Shown here one piece after another: positions 44,101 to 51,894 of a DNA stretch of 64,000 bases. The translations under genes were made by a program, and so were the position numbers. The DNA comes from AR5 sp035762565 (GTDB taxonomy: Bacteria; Methylomirabilota; Methylomirabilia; Rokubacteriales; CSP1-6), in the NCBI GenBank assembly GCA_035762565.1, contig DASTOJ010000015.1, forward strand, positions 1 through 64,000. Reading direction: 5' to 3'. How positions within the stretch are numbered: the first letter of the stretch is position 1; the number at the start of each line of letters is the position of its first letter. The notes beneath the pieces were generated by a model, which saw nothing but the letters and a program-made list of their open reading frames with translations, was not told the origin of the DNA and searched no databases.

Positions 44101-44685
44101 GTGCGTCACCTCGACGACGGTGCGCCGGCCGTCCAGCGCGGCCGTGAGAGGCCCCTCCAGGGTCGCGTAGCGCTCGGCGCCGACCACCTCGGCCATGGAT
44201 CGGCCCACGACGTCCTCGGGGGTGCGTCCATGATGCTCGGCGTAGGGCCGGTTCGCGAAGCGATAGCGGCGCCTGCGGTCCACGTAGGAGATGAGCACCG
44301 GCGCCGTGTCGGTCACCACGCGCAGCTGCTGCTCGCTCGCCGCCAGCCGGCTCTGGGCCCTTCCGCGCGTGGCGACCACCCAGGCCGTGCACAGCGCGAC
44401 GGCGGCGAAGAGCAGGAGCCAGACGGCGTCGCTGGGGAACACGGCGAGGCTGCCGGTGGGTGGAAGGAAATAGTAGGCCAGGGCCCCGAGGCTCAGCGCG
44501 ATGGTGAGCAGGGCCGGGCCGAGCCCGCCCAGCCAGGCGACGAGCATGATCGCGGCCACGAACGGCGGGCCGGGCACCTGCGAGACGAGCGGTCGGAGCG
44601 CGACGGCCAGGGCGAGCGCAGCGGCCGGCGCGGCCAGCGCCAGGAGCCAGCGTGCCACGGCGATCAGCGGTGTGGGTACCACCAT
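41173..44685 (-). CDS. Hybrid histidine kinase: 4 TM, PAS, three GAF, HisKA, HATPase, REC
   Basis: A 1170-residue membrane hybrid kinase. About four helices (residues 10-105, DUF4118-like) are followed by a PAS (about 115-235) and three GAF domains (about 250-410, 420-580, 590-750). The H-box LSHELRTPLTSMLG has the phospho-His near residue 800. The N-box NLVANAVKFTP is near 918, the G-box GGLGLGLAIVRHL near 978, and the receiver VLVSDIAMPDGNG has its Asp near 1090. No DNA-binding output is attached. It follows gvpK by 13 bases and overlaps phnA by 4, so it belongs to the gas-vesicle operon. The ligands of the sensor domains are unknown. Confidence 0.93.
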   Translation of the reverse strand: MVVPTPLIAVARWLLALAAPAAALALAVALRPLVSQVPGPPFVAAIMLVAWLGGLGPALLTIALSLGALAYYFLPPTGSLAVFPSDAVWLLLFAAVALCTAWVVATRGRAQSRLAASEQQLRVVTDTAPVLISYVDRRRRYRFANRPYAEHHGRTPEDVVGRSMAEVVGAERYATLEGPLTAALDGRRTVVEVTHAGEEGPRHLLATYVPDPGPRGTVRGVVAVINDITDRKRADDERVRLLALEQSRRSEAEAVAELGRMLRQGLDLDAVAPRIAELARGLLRAVVAIVYRVDPVSRDLVRLATSGDIGPLPPGGILPRGAGAVGRAVERGGPVTSANVLDDPEVDTPPGTREWIEQAPHRAVLAVPLQIKGRIVGALAAGDRLGRVFGTDEVRLAEALADHAAVALENARLYTEAEERRREAELLAELARALSASLDLDTVLGRVTAAARDLCNADLARIALWDERREGLTFRYTVGTRAGEPDRVLLTPGQGLAGEVLATGRPVRIGSALDDPRRPDYAGTIGDEGSLAVLVAPIRMGERVEGLLYVDNRKARAFSDRDEAVLVRLADHAASALRNAQLFAGEQAARADAETRAQRARLLADVSRALASSLHYEATLDAVAHLVVPARADWCVVHLARRDGGVRRVAAAYADPANAALAAETVRIAPTVDWLRDVSPAVESVRAGRSLLVAHATPARIEEIVTDPADRRIFLALQPRSMLVAPLVARGRALGSITWLRIASTEPYTAEDLGLAENIAARAALAVDNARLYRQAQRARGEAEGANQAKDEFLAVLSHELRTPLTSMLGWLRLLRTGQLGPERVAQALEVVERNTRAQAQLINDLLDVSRIVAGKLQLDLYPVDLTPILEESVESARRDAQAKGVEIELTVSAGCGLVLGDPLRLGQIAANLVANAVKFTPAGGRVCVRLAREGGEAVVTVADTGIGIPPELLAHVFDRFRQADSTITRRYGGLGLGLAIVRHLAELHGGGVRVESRGEGQGATFIVRLPVAEPEGRRGRGEPAVTSGTVPARPRALAGLRLLVVEDHLDTAELLRAVLGGQGADVRVAASLAEALAALEAADVDVLVSDIAMPDGNGYDLLRRLRERERTSGRRSVPAVAVTAFAGGDEGDRARAAGFDEYAAKPIDPAALVEVVARAAGRRAYDLAP

Positions 44686-44698
44686 GGTGGAGGGTGGC

Positions 44699-45043
44699 TC
44701 AGAGCAGCCGCCCCAGCGGGCCGAGATCGAGGTTGAGATCCTCCGGCTCGAGGCCGAAGCGCGCGGCGATGTCGCGCACCGTCTCCTCCAGGCGCATGAG
44801 CGCCACGCCCACCGCCTCGGTCTCCTCGGCCGACAGCGTGCCGCCCTCCAGGCGCCGGATGGCCTGGCGCTCGAGGAGCTGGCGGATGAACTCCACGAGC
44901 GTGAGGACGAGCCGGGCGACCGAGCGCTGCACGTCCTCGGGATCCGCGTTCCAGCGCGGGGCCGCCAGCGCCGCCTGCCGCTCCAGCTCCCCGCGGAGCG
45001 ATTCGAGCTCGCGCACCTGGACGGCCGGGCGCCGCGCGCTCAC
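44699..45043 (-). CDS. gvpK: Gas vesicle protein GvpK
   Basis: A 114-residue helical protein with GvpK marks: VARLVLTLVEFIRQLLERQAIRRLEGG, then LSAEETEAVGVALMRLEETV and the strongly conserved end DLNLDLGPLGRLL. GvpK is an accessory protein needed for vesicle assembly. The GTG at 45043 overlaps the preceding GvpF/L stop (GTGA). It is the last gvp gene of the operon; a sensor kinase follows after 13 bases. Confidence 0.93.
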   Translation of the reverse strand: MSARRPAVQVRELESLRGELERQAALAAPRWNADPEDVQRSVARLVLTLVEFIRQLLERQAIRRLEGGTLSAEETEAVGVALMRLEETVRDIAARFGLEPEDLNLDLGPLGRLL

Positions 45044-45711
45044 GCCGCCTCCTCCCCGAACGCATACGGCAGCCAGGGCCCGCTCACGCTGACGCGCCAC
45101 GGCGCCAGCGCGGCGCGCGCCGAATCGACCTCTTCGACGTAGCGCCCACAGGCACCGCGCTCCACCAGGTGCTGCACCGTGGCCAGCAGCGGGGGCCGGT
45201 CGTGCCGCTCGGCCCGCTCCTCCCGCACCAGGCCGCCGAGGCGCCGGCGCAGCGGGTCCAGCTCGGGGACGCTGCGGGCGCGCTCGTGGGCCCGCCGCCG
45301 GGCGTCGAGGTAGCGCGTGCCGGGGCCGCCCCCGGCGCTCTCGAACGACACCGCGGGCGCCGCCTCACCCCACACGCGCAGGGTCATCTGCTCGCACCCG
45401 GCCACACGGCCGAGCGCGCGCGCGAGCTGCGGGCGCCGGGGGGCCAGCGCCTCGGCCAGCGCGGCGTCGTTCGCCACGAGCGTGCCGAAGCGCACGGGCA
45501 GGATCGCGTCGATCCCGGCCGCCAGGCGGCGCAGCACCGTGTCCTGGGCCCGGAGCGTGAGCGCGCTTGGCGTCGGCGGCTCCGCGACGTCGCCCACCAG
45601 GGCGACCAGGCCGGCGACCGCGACGAGCCGCAACGGCTCGGCGCAGACCCCGACGCCGGCCTCGCACGCCGGCGGTCCGCTCAGCAGCGCGTAGAGATAC
45701 ACGCGGGTCAT
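45040..45711 (-). CDS. gvpL: Gas vesicle protein GvpF/GvpL (copy 3)
   Basis: A 223-residue GvpL/GvpF-family protein: VYLYALLSGPPACEAGVGV at the N-terminus, LRAQDTVLRRLAAGIDAILPVRFGTLV (the first-domain motif), REERAERHDRPPLLATVQHLVER, and the signature end VSVSGPWLPYAFGEE. Family members coat or chaperone GvpA and are minor vesicle proteins. This is the shortest of three copies. Both ends overlap neighbouring gvp genes by 4 bases. Confidence 0.9.
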   Translation of the reverse strand: MTRVYLYALLSGPPACEAGVGVCAEPLRLVAVAGLVALVGDVAEPPTPSALTLRAQDTVLRRLAAGIDAILPVRFGTLVANDAALAEALAPRRPQLARALGRVAGCEQMTLRVWGEAAPAVSFESAGGGPGTRYLDARRRAHERARSVPELDPLRRRLGGLVREERAERHDRPPLLATVQHLVERGACGRYVEEVDSARAALAPWRVSVSGPWLPYAFGEEAA

Positions 45712-45911
45712 GGTCGCCGGTGGCGCTCGCCCGAAACGCGGTCGGCCGCGCAGAGGATCGCCTGCAGGCGCAGGTAGATCAGGTCCACACCGGCGAGGCC
45801 CAGCACTACCTCGCCGGAGACCACCACCCCGCGGGTGAGCAGGTTGTCGACGAGATCGAGCAGGGAATCGTCGGCGGTCTCCAGGATCTCGGCCGCCGCC
45901 CGTGGCTTCAT
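45708..45911 (-). CDS. GvpA/GvpJ-family minor gas vesicle protein (GvpS-like)
   Basis: A 67-residue protein built almost only of the GvpA fold: DDSLLDLVDNLLTRGVVVSG then EVVLGLAGVDLIYLRLQAIL. Compared with the main GvpA it lacks the DAWVRVSLVG motif and is closer to the GvpS/GvpJ branch that caps or nucleates vesicles. It overlaps both adjacent GvpF/L genes by 4 bases (ATGA). Confidence 0.88.
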   Translation of the reverse strand: MKPRAAAEILETADDSLLDLVDNLLTRGVVVSGEVVLGLAGVDLIYLRLQAILCAADRVSGERHRRP

Positions 45912-46696
45912 CGGCCATCGCTCACGAAGTTGTAGGCCGGCCAGGGACCGGTCAGGCTGAGCCGGTAGCCGCGCGTGGCGAGCGCGGCCGCGGTGCGCCG
46001 GGCGGCGCGCCGGAACCCGACCGTCCGGCGGGCGTCGACCAGCAACGCCGCGTCCAGCACGACGCGGGTGCCGTCCAGCTCGGTCGTCGACCGCCGCCGC
46101 GTGGCGTCGGCGAGGCCCGCCAGCGCCGCGAACGCGTCCTCGACGGCCACCCGCCCCTCGCGCACCACCTCGCGGGTGACGTCCCGCTCGTGCTTCTTCG
46201 CCAGCAGGAAGCGCGTCCCCTCCCGGCGGGGCGCCGGCGCCGGCGGCCGCCGACGCCCGGCTCGCCGGCGGGCCAGCGCGACGTCCAGGCGCACGCGAAC
46301 GCCCCACTCCCGGCGGCCGGCGACGCGCCCGAGGACCCGGCGCACCTGCGCCTCGGCACCCCGCACGTGGGCCACCGCGCGCTCGTCGGTGGTGAACAGC
46401 GTGAAGAGCTTCATCGGCACCGTCGTGAGCCGCCGCGCGAAGTGCTCGACCACGCGCGCGTGAGCCGCCCCCCGCACCGCCACCCACTCGAGGTCGCGCA
46501 GCCCCCGCTCGATCGGCCCGCTCCCGTACAGCGCCAGCGGGGCGTCGGCCACGACGAGCCAGAGGCCGGCGGCCGCCGGCAGGATGCGGGGCTCGGCGGC
46601 ACCGGGCACGCCGCGCGGCGCCCGCGCGAGCGAGGGCCGCCGGTCGGCCTCGACCAGGCAGTAGAGATAGGTGGCGGATCTCCGACCCGGGGTCAT
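45908..46696 (-). CDS. gvpF: Gas vesicle protein GvpF/GvpL (copy 2)
   Basis: A 262-residue GvpL/GvpF protein: ATYLYCLVEADRRPSLAR at the N-terminus, VVEHFARRLTTVPMKLFTLF (the PM-LF-T motif of the first domain), GTRFLLAKKHERDV leading the helical part, and the end LSLTGPWPAYNFVSD. It is very rich in Arg and Ala. The ATG at 46696 overlaps the ATPase stop by 4 bases. Confidence 0.9.
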   Translation of the reverse strand: MTPGRRSATYLYCLVEADRRPSLARAPRGVPGAAEPRILPAAAGLWLVVADAPLALYGSGPIERGLRDLEWVAVRGAAHARVVEHFARRLTTVPMKLFTLFTTDERAVAHVRGAEAQVRRVLGRVAGRREWGVRVRLDVALARRRAGRRRPPAPAPRREGTRFLLAKKHERDVTREVVREGRVAVEDAFAALAGLADATRRRSTTELDGTRVVLDAALLVDARRTVGFRRAARRTAAALATRGYRLSLTGPWPAYNFVSDGR

Positions 46697-48687
46697 TCGT
46701 CGAGCTCCCACGAGCGCGTCCATCGCTCGAGCCCGGCCACGCCGCGGGGCGGCGGCGCCAGGGCCGGCGTCGAAATGATACTCCAGGGACGCCGTCGCGT
46801 CGCCCGCCGGCGCCGGAGCGCGGCGAGCATCCGCTGCTCCACCCGCCTGACCCGCCGGCAGCGCGGGCAGGCGCCGGCCGTGAGAGCGTTGACCAGCACC
46901 GCCGGGACGGCCACGTGCAGGCGGGCCAGCCGCGCGAGCAAGCGCCCGGTCTCCCGCTCGGGCAGCGCCGCCGCCCGTGTGACGGCGACCACGCGCGTGC
47001 GGCCGGCATCGGCCAGCAGCGCGCTCAGCTCGCGCAGGCGGCGCGCGGTGGCGACCAGCTCGGCGGCAACCTCGCCGAGACCCACGACCTCGCGGTACTT
47101 GAGCAGGATGGCCAGCAGCGCGTGCACCCATGCCAGCGCCGTGGCCGGCATCTCCAGCAGGCGCAGCGCGTGCCCGGTCGGCGCCGTGTCGAGCACGACG
47201 ACGTCGTGGGGAGGCTGCCTTTCGACCAGCGCCTCGACGAGGGACAGCACGGCGAACAGCTCGTCGAGGCCGGGCGGGGCCAGGTCCATGAGGCCGTGCA
47301 GCGCCTCGCGGTCGTAGGCGACGTCGAAGCGCGAGCCGCTCAGCAACGAGTCGAAGGTGTCCTCCACCGCGCGGCGGTAGCGCTCGCGCGTGCGCGCCAG
47401 GGCGCGGTCGGCGTCCAGCTCGCGCGCCCGCAGCCCCGCCGGCGCCCCCGCCACTGCCCGCTCGTCGTCGCCGAGGTTCGCGCCGAGCGCGTCGCCCAGC
47501 GAGTGCGCGGGATCGGCGGAGAGCAGCAGCACCCGTGCTCCCGGCCGCCCCCGCGCCAGGGCGAGCGCCGCAGCCGTGGCGCAGGTCGTCTTGCCCACGC
47601 CGCCCTTGCCGGCGAAGACGAGCAGCCGTACGCCGGCTGGGGCGACGCGCCCGAGCCAGGCGGCGGCCGAGGCCCCGGCCGGTTTCACCGGGGGGTGACG
47701 TCCAGCGGGCGCCCCTCGAGAGACGCCACGGTTCGCCGGGGGGGCGACGGTGCGCCCACGCAACAGGCGCGCGACGCTGCGCAACGCGGGGACGCCGTAC
47801 GGCTCGCCTTCGAGAGCGGGGAGCTCCCGCAGCGGCAGGTCCGGGAACGCACGGCGCGTCTCGGCGAGGACGCGGGCCTCGGCCGCGCGGCGCCCTTCGC
47901 ACAGCGCGCACGCGGCGCCGGGGGCCGGAGTCACGCGGTTGGCGACCAGCTCGCCGACCCTGATTCCCCCGGCGGCCAGCGCGGCGATGCCGTCGCGCGT
48001 CTCCTCGAGCGCCAGAGTCTCGGGCAACAACAGCCAGGTGAAGCGGCAGCGCGAGGGGTCCCGCAGCAGCGCGCTCAGCCGGCGGCCGTCGGCGTCCAGC
48101 TCCGCGATCAGGCGGTCGGCGGCGTCGGCCCGGTAGCCGCCGCCGAGGCTGTCGGCGAGGAAGCGGTGCTTGGCGTACAGGTCGTTCAGCACCGAGGCGA
48201 TGCGCTGCAGCGTCCGCGGCATGGCGAGCAGCCGGAGCGCATGCCCCGTCGGCGCGGTGTCCACGACGACCAGCTCGTAGCCTCCGCGCCCGCCCAGGCG
48301 TGCCAGCTCCACGAGCGCCATCAGCTCGTCCACGCCGGGGAACGACAGCCGCAGCAACCGCTCGAGATCCTCGTCGTCGAGGTAGGTGCCGCGCTCCGCG
48401 ATGCTCGCCAGCGTCCGCCGCCGCCGGGCCAGCCACCGCGCCAGCGCCCGGTCCGCATCCAGCTCGACGGCGTCCAGCGCCCCCGCGCGAACGGGCACCC
48501 GCCGCGGCGCCGGCCCCAGCGCCCGGCCGACCGCGTCACCCAGCGAGTGGGCGGGGTCCGTCGAGATCACCACCACGCGCGCCCCTCTCTCCGCCGCCGC
48601 CAGGGCCGTCGCCGCCGCGCACGTCGTCTTCCCCACCCCGCCCTTTCCCGCAAAGAACTGCAGGCAGGGCGTGCCGCGCCGGCTCAC
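46693..48687 (-). CDS. Tandem ArsA/Get3 (TRC40)-family ATPase in the gas vesicle operon
   Basis: A 664-residue protein with two full ArsA/Get3 halves. Each has the deviant Walker A AGKGGVGKTTC (near residues 14 and 353), the DPAHSLGDA switch, a VDTAPTGHALRLL Walker-B/switch II motif, and a C-terminal CxxC (CALC in the first half, CPRC in the second) like the zinc site of Get3. Get3 carries hydrophobic tail-anchored proteins; ArsA drives arsenite export. There is no arsB or arsD here, and the gene is locked by 4-base overlaps between gvpG and a gvpF, so a chaperone role for hydrophobic GvpA is inferred. GvpN, the usual gas-vesicle ATPase, is absent. The GTG start at 48687 begins MSRRGTPCLQFFAGKGG. 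Confidence 0.9.
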   Translation of the reverse strand: MSRRGTPCLQFFAGKGGVGKTTCAAATALAAAERGARVVVISTDPAHSLGDAVGRALGPAPRRVPVRAGALDAVELDADRALARWLARRRRTLASIAERGTYLDDEDLERLLRLSFPGVDELMALVELARLGGRGGYELVVVDTAPTGHALRLLAMPRTLQRIASVLNDLYAKHRFLADSLGGGYRADAADRLIAELDADGRRLSALLRDPSRCRFTWLLLPETLALEETRDGIAALAAGGIRVGELVANRVTPAPGAACALCEGRRAAEARVLAETRRAFPDLPLRELPALEGEPYGVPALRSVARLLRGRTVAPPANRGVSRGAPAGRHPPVKPAGASAAAWLGRVAPAGVRLLVFAGKGGVGKTTCATAAALALARGRPGARVLLLSADPAHSLGDALGANLGDDERAVAGAPAGLRARELDADRALARTRERYRRAVEDTFDSLLSGSRFDVAYDREALHGLMDLAPPGLDELFAVLSLVEALVERQPPHDVVVLDTAPTGHALRLLEMPATALAWVHALLAILLKYREVVGLGEVAAELVATARRLRELSALLADAGRTRVVAVTRAAALPERETGRLLARLARLHVAVPAVLVNALTAGACPRCRRVRRVEQRMLAALRRRRATRRRPWSIISTPALAPPPRGVAGLERWTRSWELDE

Positions 48688-48998
48688 CGCGCCCGCGGGC
48701 CGTCGGGCGGCTCCGGCTCGACGTCGCCGGCGATGCTGACGTCGACGCCCGTGATCCGCCCCGGGCCCGCCGCCTCGCCCTCCGCCCGCGCGCGGATCTC
48801 GCGCAGTCGCGCCAGGAGGTCGCGCTCGAGCGCGGCGAATTCTTCCGCGCTCAGCTCGCCCAGCTCCAGGCGCATCTGGGCGGCCAGCAGCTCCTCCCGC
48901 AGCGCGTCGACGTCGTTGAGCTGGGCGTCGACCGCCTCGGCGATGCGGCGGAGCACGAACTTGAGCCCGCCGATGACGAGCGTGTCGAGGATGATCAC
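48684..48998 (-). CDS. gvpG: Gas vesicle protein GvpG
   Basis: A 104-residue protein with the GvpG pattern: an N-terminal hydrophobic helix (MIILDTLVIGGLKFVLRRIA), then a long amphipathic coiled coil (VDALREELLAAQMRLELGEL, SAEEFAALERDLLARLREI). The acidic, Pro-rich tail is disordered. GvpG is a minor accessory protein that binds GvpA and GvpF/L. Both junctions are 4-base overlaps. Confidence 0.92.
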   Translation of the reverse strand: MIILDTLVIGGLKFVLRRIAEAVDAQLNDVDALREELLAAQMRLELGELSAEEFAALERDLLARLREIRARAEGEAAGPGRITGVDVSIAGDVEPEPPDGPRAR

Positions 48999-50554
48999 GC
49001 CGGCGCGTCATCGGCGCGGCCGGCCAGGAGACCGACCACTGCCACCAGCTCGGTCACGGCCACCGGCTTCGGCACGTGCGCGTCGTAGCCGGCGTCGAGC
49101 GCGCGGCTGCGGTCCTCGACCCGCGGGTAGGCGGTGAGCGCCACCGCCGGGGTACGGCGCCCGTGCGCGGAATCGAGCGCGCGCACCTGCTGGATCAGGT
49201 CGTAGCCGTCCTCGCCGGGAAGGCGCAGATCGGACACGAGGACGTGCGGCGCCTCGCGCTGCAAGAGGGCCATCGCCTCGCGGGCGGAGCCGGCGACGGT
49301 GACGCGGGCTCCGTAGTGCCCGAGGGTGACCTCGCACCACTCGCGTGCGGTGGGCTCGTCGTCGACCACCAGCACGCGCAGTCCCTGGAGCGCCGTCGAC
49401 GCCGGCTCCGGCGGTGCGGCCGCCGGCTCGACGCCGAGCGTCGCGGGCGGCGCCAGCGGGAGCGACACGCTGAAGGTGGCCCCCAGCCCCTCGCCGTCGC
49501 TGTCGGCCCTGATCGTGCCGCCGTGCAGCTCGACGATGTGGCGCGCGATCGCGAGGCCCAGGCCGAGCCCGGCCCCCCCGCGTGGGCCGTCCGCACCCTG
49601 GGAGAACCGGTCGAACACGTGAGGCAGGAAGGCGGGGACGATTCCCTGGCCGGTGTCGCGCACGACGACGCGGACGCCGGACGCCGCCGGATCGAGCCGG
49701 ACGCTGATGCGGCCCTTCTCCGGCGTGAACTTGATGGCGTTGGAGAGCAGGTTCCAGACCACCTGCTGCAGGCGCTCGGCGTCGCCGCGCACGGCGCCCG
49801 CCGCGGGGTCGAGCGTCAGGTCGAGGTCGATCGACTTGGCGCTGGCGGCCGGCTGCACCGCGCCGACGGCGGCCTCGATCACCGACGCCAGGTCGATCTC
49901 CCGTACCGTCAGGCGGACCTTGCCGGTGATGATCCGCGAGACGTCGAGCAGGTCCTCGATGAGCTGGGCCAGCGCCTTGGCGTTGCGGTCGATGGTCTCC
50001 AGCGCCGTGACCCGTCGCGCGTCGTCCAGATCTCCGCGGCGCAGCCACCACGTCCAGCCGACCAGCGCGTTGAGCGGCGTCCGCAGCTCGTGGGAGAGCG
50101 TGGCCAGGAACTCGTCCTTGCCCCGGCTCGCCGCCTCGGCGATCTCCCGCGCGGCTTTCTCGGCGACCAGCAGCTCCTGGCGCGACCGGGCCAGGGCCTC
50201 CGCGCGTTCCTGGGACCGGCGCGCGCGCTGGTACAGCGAGGCGACGAGCAAGGCCACCACGACGAACGAGACGCCCCGCACGACCATGCCCGGCGTGACG
50301 ACATGCAGCGGCGGCACGAAGAACCACTCGGTGACGACGGCGGCCAGACCGGTGGCCAGCAGCCCTGGCCCCAGGCCGCCGAACCAGGAGCTGATCGCGA
50401 CGGCGGCGAAGAACAGCGGCGTGCCGCTCGGCTGGATCAGGGGCCAGAGGAGCTCGGTCAGCAGCGCGGCGCCGGCGACCGACCCGGCGGCGACCGCGTA
50501 GCCGGACGCCGGTCCGGTGCCCGGTGCCTCATCGGTCGCCGCGGCCACGCTCAT
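48995..50554 (-). CDS. Hybrid histidine kinase: DUF4118-like membrane domain, HisKA, HATPase, REC
   Basis: A 519-residue kinase. Three or four helices fill residues 20-110 (FFAAVAISSWFGGLGPGLLA is like the KdpD-type DUF4118 domain), with no PAS or GAF. A short coiled coil leads to LSHELRTPLNALVGW (His near 155), NLLSNAIKFTPE near 250, GAGLGLGLAIARHIVE near 325, and a receiver with VLVSDLRLPGEDG (Asp near 440). It lies between two gas-vesicle genes with gaps of 6 and -4 bases. No DNA-binding output is attached. Confidence 0.93.
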   Translation of the reverse strand: MSVAAATDEAPGTGPASGYAVAAGSVAGAALLTELLWPLIQPSGTPLFFAAVAISSWFGGLGPGLLATGLAAVVTEWFFVPPLHVVTPGMVVRGVSFVVVALLVASLYQRARRSQERAEALARSRQELLVAEKAAREIAEAASRGKDEFLATLSHELRTPLNALVGWTWWLRRGDLDDARRVTALETIDRNAKALAQLIEDLLDVSRIITGKVRLTVREIDLASVIEAAVGAVQPAASAKSIDLDLTLDPAAGAVRGDAERLQQVVWNLLSNAIKFTPEKGRISVRLDPAASGVRVVVRDTGQGIVPAFLPHVFDRFSQGADGPRGGAGLGLGLAIARHIVELHGGTIRADSDGEGLGATFSVSLPLAPPATLGVEPAAAPPEPASTALQGLRVLVVDDEPTAREWCEVTLGHYGARVTVAGSAREAMALLQREAPHVLVSDLRLPGEDGYDLIQQVRALDSAHGRRTPAVALTAYPRVEDRSRALDAGYDAHVPKPVAVTELVAVVGLLAGRADDAPA

Positions 50555-50560
50555 CGCGGG

Positions 50561-51484
50561 CTACTTCGCCCGCTCCAGCTTCAGGCGGATGTTGACGAAG
50601 TTGTAGGGGGGCCACGGGCCCGTGTAGCGGAACGTCAGCGTCTCGTACCGGGCGCCCAGCGCCTTCACGCGGCCGTCGAACGCCGCCTCCCGCGCGCGCT
50701 CGACCAGGAATGCCGCGTTCAGGATCATCTTGTCGCCGATGGGCTTGTTGGCCCGGGAGGCCACGCACACGTCGCGCAGGGCCTCGAAGATCTCGGCGAC
50801 GTACTGCTCGGAGCGGCTCTGGATCGCGCCGTCCACCAGTCGGCCGTACTGCACCCGGGCGAAGTAGGTCGAGCCCTTCTGGGTGGCGATCTCGCTCTTG
50901 AGCCGCCGGATGTCCTCGTCGTCGTGCTCGATGTGCCGGATCATGGCGTCACGGTCCCACAGCACCTTCAGCCCGAACTCGACCTTGTTCTCCATCTTGG
51001 CGAGCACGTCCCGGAACGCGCCGTGAGCCCCGCGCAGCAGCTCCACGATGTCGTCGCGCGTCTTGAACACGGTGCCGAACGACATGGGAATGACGGTCTG
51101 GTACTTCATGACCGCCTCGTTCACCCGCTCGTGCGCCAGCACGTTCTCGCGGGTGGCGTCGAGCACTTCCATCGGGGCGTCGGACACGACGGCGGCGATG
51201 TCCTCGTAGAGCACCGTGTAGACCTCCCCGGGTGGGGAGCCGAAGCCGATCGGCCCGAACCGCAGGGCCTCGTCCGCGTTCACGATGCAGTACACGTACT
51301 TGCCGCGCCTGTCGGAGGACGCCGGCGGCCCCCCCGGCGTGCGGGTGGCGCCCGCCGGCAGGTGCGAGCCGGGCGTCGCCTCGCGGATGACGCGCGACTC
51401 CACCGGCTCCGGCGAGGACCGGGCGGGCTTGGCCTCCCGGGCGGCCGTCCTGGCCCGGGTGGTCCGCTTTACCGTGCGGCTCAT
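50561..51484 (-). CDS. gvpF: Gas vesicle protein GvpF/GvpL (copy 1, longest)
   Basis: A 307-residue GvpL/GvpF protein with an extra, basic and disordered N-terminus of about 60 residues. The domain proper: KYVYCIVNADEALRFGPIGF, VYTVLYEDIAAVVSDAP, ENVLAHERVNEAVMKYQTVIPMSFGTVFK, then FLVERAREAAFDGRVKALGA and the end FRYTGPWPPYNFVNIRLKL. This copy is closest to canonical GvpF/L and is likely the main one. It overlaps the receiver gene by 4 bases upstream. Confidence 0.93.
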   Translation of the reverse strand: MSRTVKRTTRARTAAREAKPARSSPEPVESRVIREATPGSHLPAGATRTPGGPPASSDRRGKYVYCIVNADEALRFGPIGFGSPPGEVYTVLYEDIAAVVSDAPMEVLDATRENVLAHERVNEAVMKYQTVIPMSFGTVFKTRDDIVELLRGAHGAFRDVLAKMENKVEFGLKVLWDRDAMIRHIEHDDEDIRRLKSEIATQKGSTYFARVQYGRLVDGAIQSRSEQYVAEIFEALRDVCVASRANKPIGDKMILNAAFLVERAREAAFDGRVKALGARYETLTFRYTGPWPPYNFVNIRLKLERAK

Positions 51485-51894
51485 GATGTCGATTCCCCCG
51501 GGCGTGGGCGGCGGCCGGCGAGGATCGCGCGGATCTCGTCGAGCAGCCGCTCCGGCAGGCATGGCTTGGTGATGAATGCGTCGCAGCCTGCGTCGAACGC
51601 CCCCTTGGAGTGGCCGGCCAGCGCGTGGCCGGTGAGCGCGATCACCGGGATGTCCCGGGTGCGCGGGTCGTGCTTGAGTCGCCGGGTCGCCTCCCAGCCG
51701 TCGAGGCCGGGCAGCGAGAGGTCCATCACGATCACGTCGGGCCTGAGGGTGAAGGCCTTGTCGAGCGCCTGGTGGCCGTTCTCGGCCTCCTCCACCCGGA
51801 GCCCCGAGTAGGTCAGGAACTGCACGTAGATGTCGCGGTTGTCGGCATAGTCGTCGACCAGCAGCACCAGCGTCGCCGGCGCGGCGGGCGTCAT
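51481..51894 (-). CDS. Stand-alone response-regulator receiver protein
   Basis: A 137-residue CheY-like receiver: VLLVDDYADNRDIYVQFL (acidic pair), VIVMDLSLPGLDGWEATRRL with the phospho-Asp near residue 57, VIALTGHA (Thr) and FITKPCLPERL (Lys). There is no output domain. It overlaps the soluble kinase gene upstream and gvpF downstream by 4 bases each, so the kinase-receiver pair is embedded in the gas-vesicle operon. The kinase just upstream lacks its own receiver and is the obvious partner. Confidence 0.93.
   Translation of the reverse strand: MTPAAPATLVLLVDDYADNRDIYVQFLTYSGLRVEEAENGHQALDKAFTLRPDVIVMDLSLPGLDGWEATRRLKHDPRTRDIPVIALTGHALAGHSKGAFDAGCDAFITKPCLPERLLDEIRAILAGRRPRPGESTS

Noticed and set aside
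41539..44736. A plus-strand open frame of over 1000 codons antisense to the hybrid kinase
   Set aside because: It is rich in Arg, His, Gly and Gln without domains, the usual mirror of a GC-rich coding strand; the minus strand carries full kinase motifs.
46693..48687. Arsenite efflux ATPase ArsA
   Set aside because: There is no arsB, arsD or arsR nearby and the gene is embedded in the gvp operon; only the family is arsenic-related.
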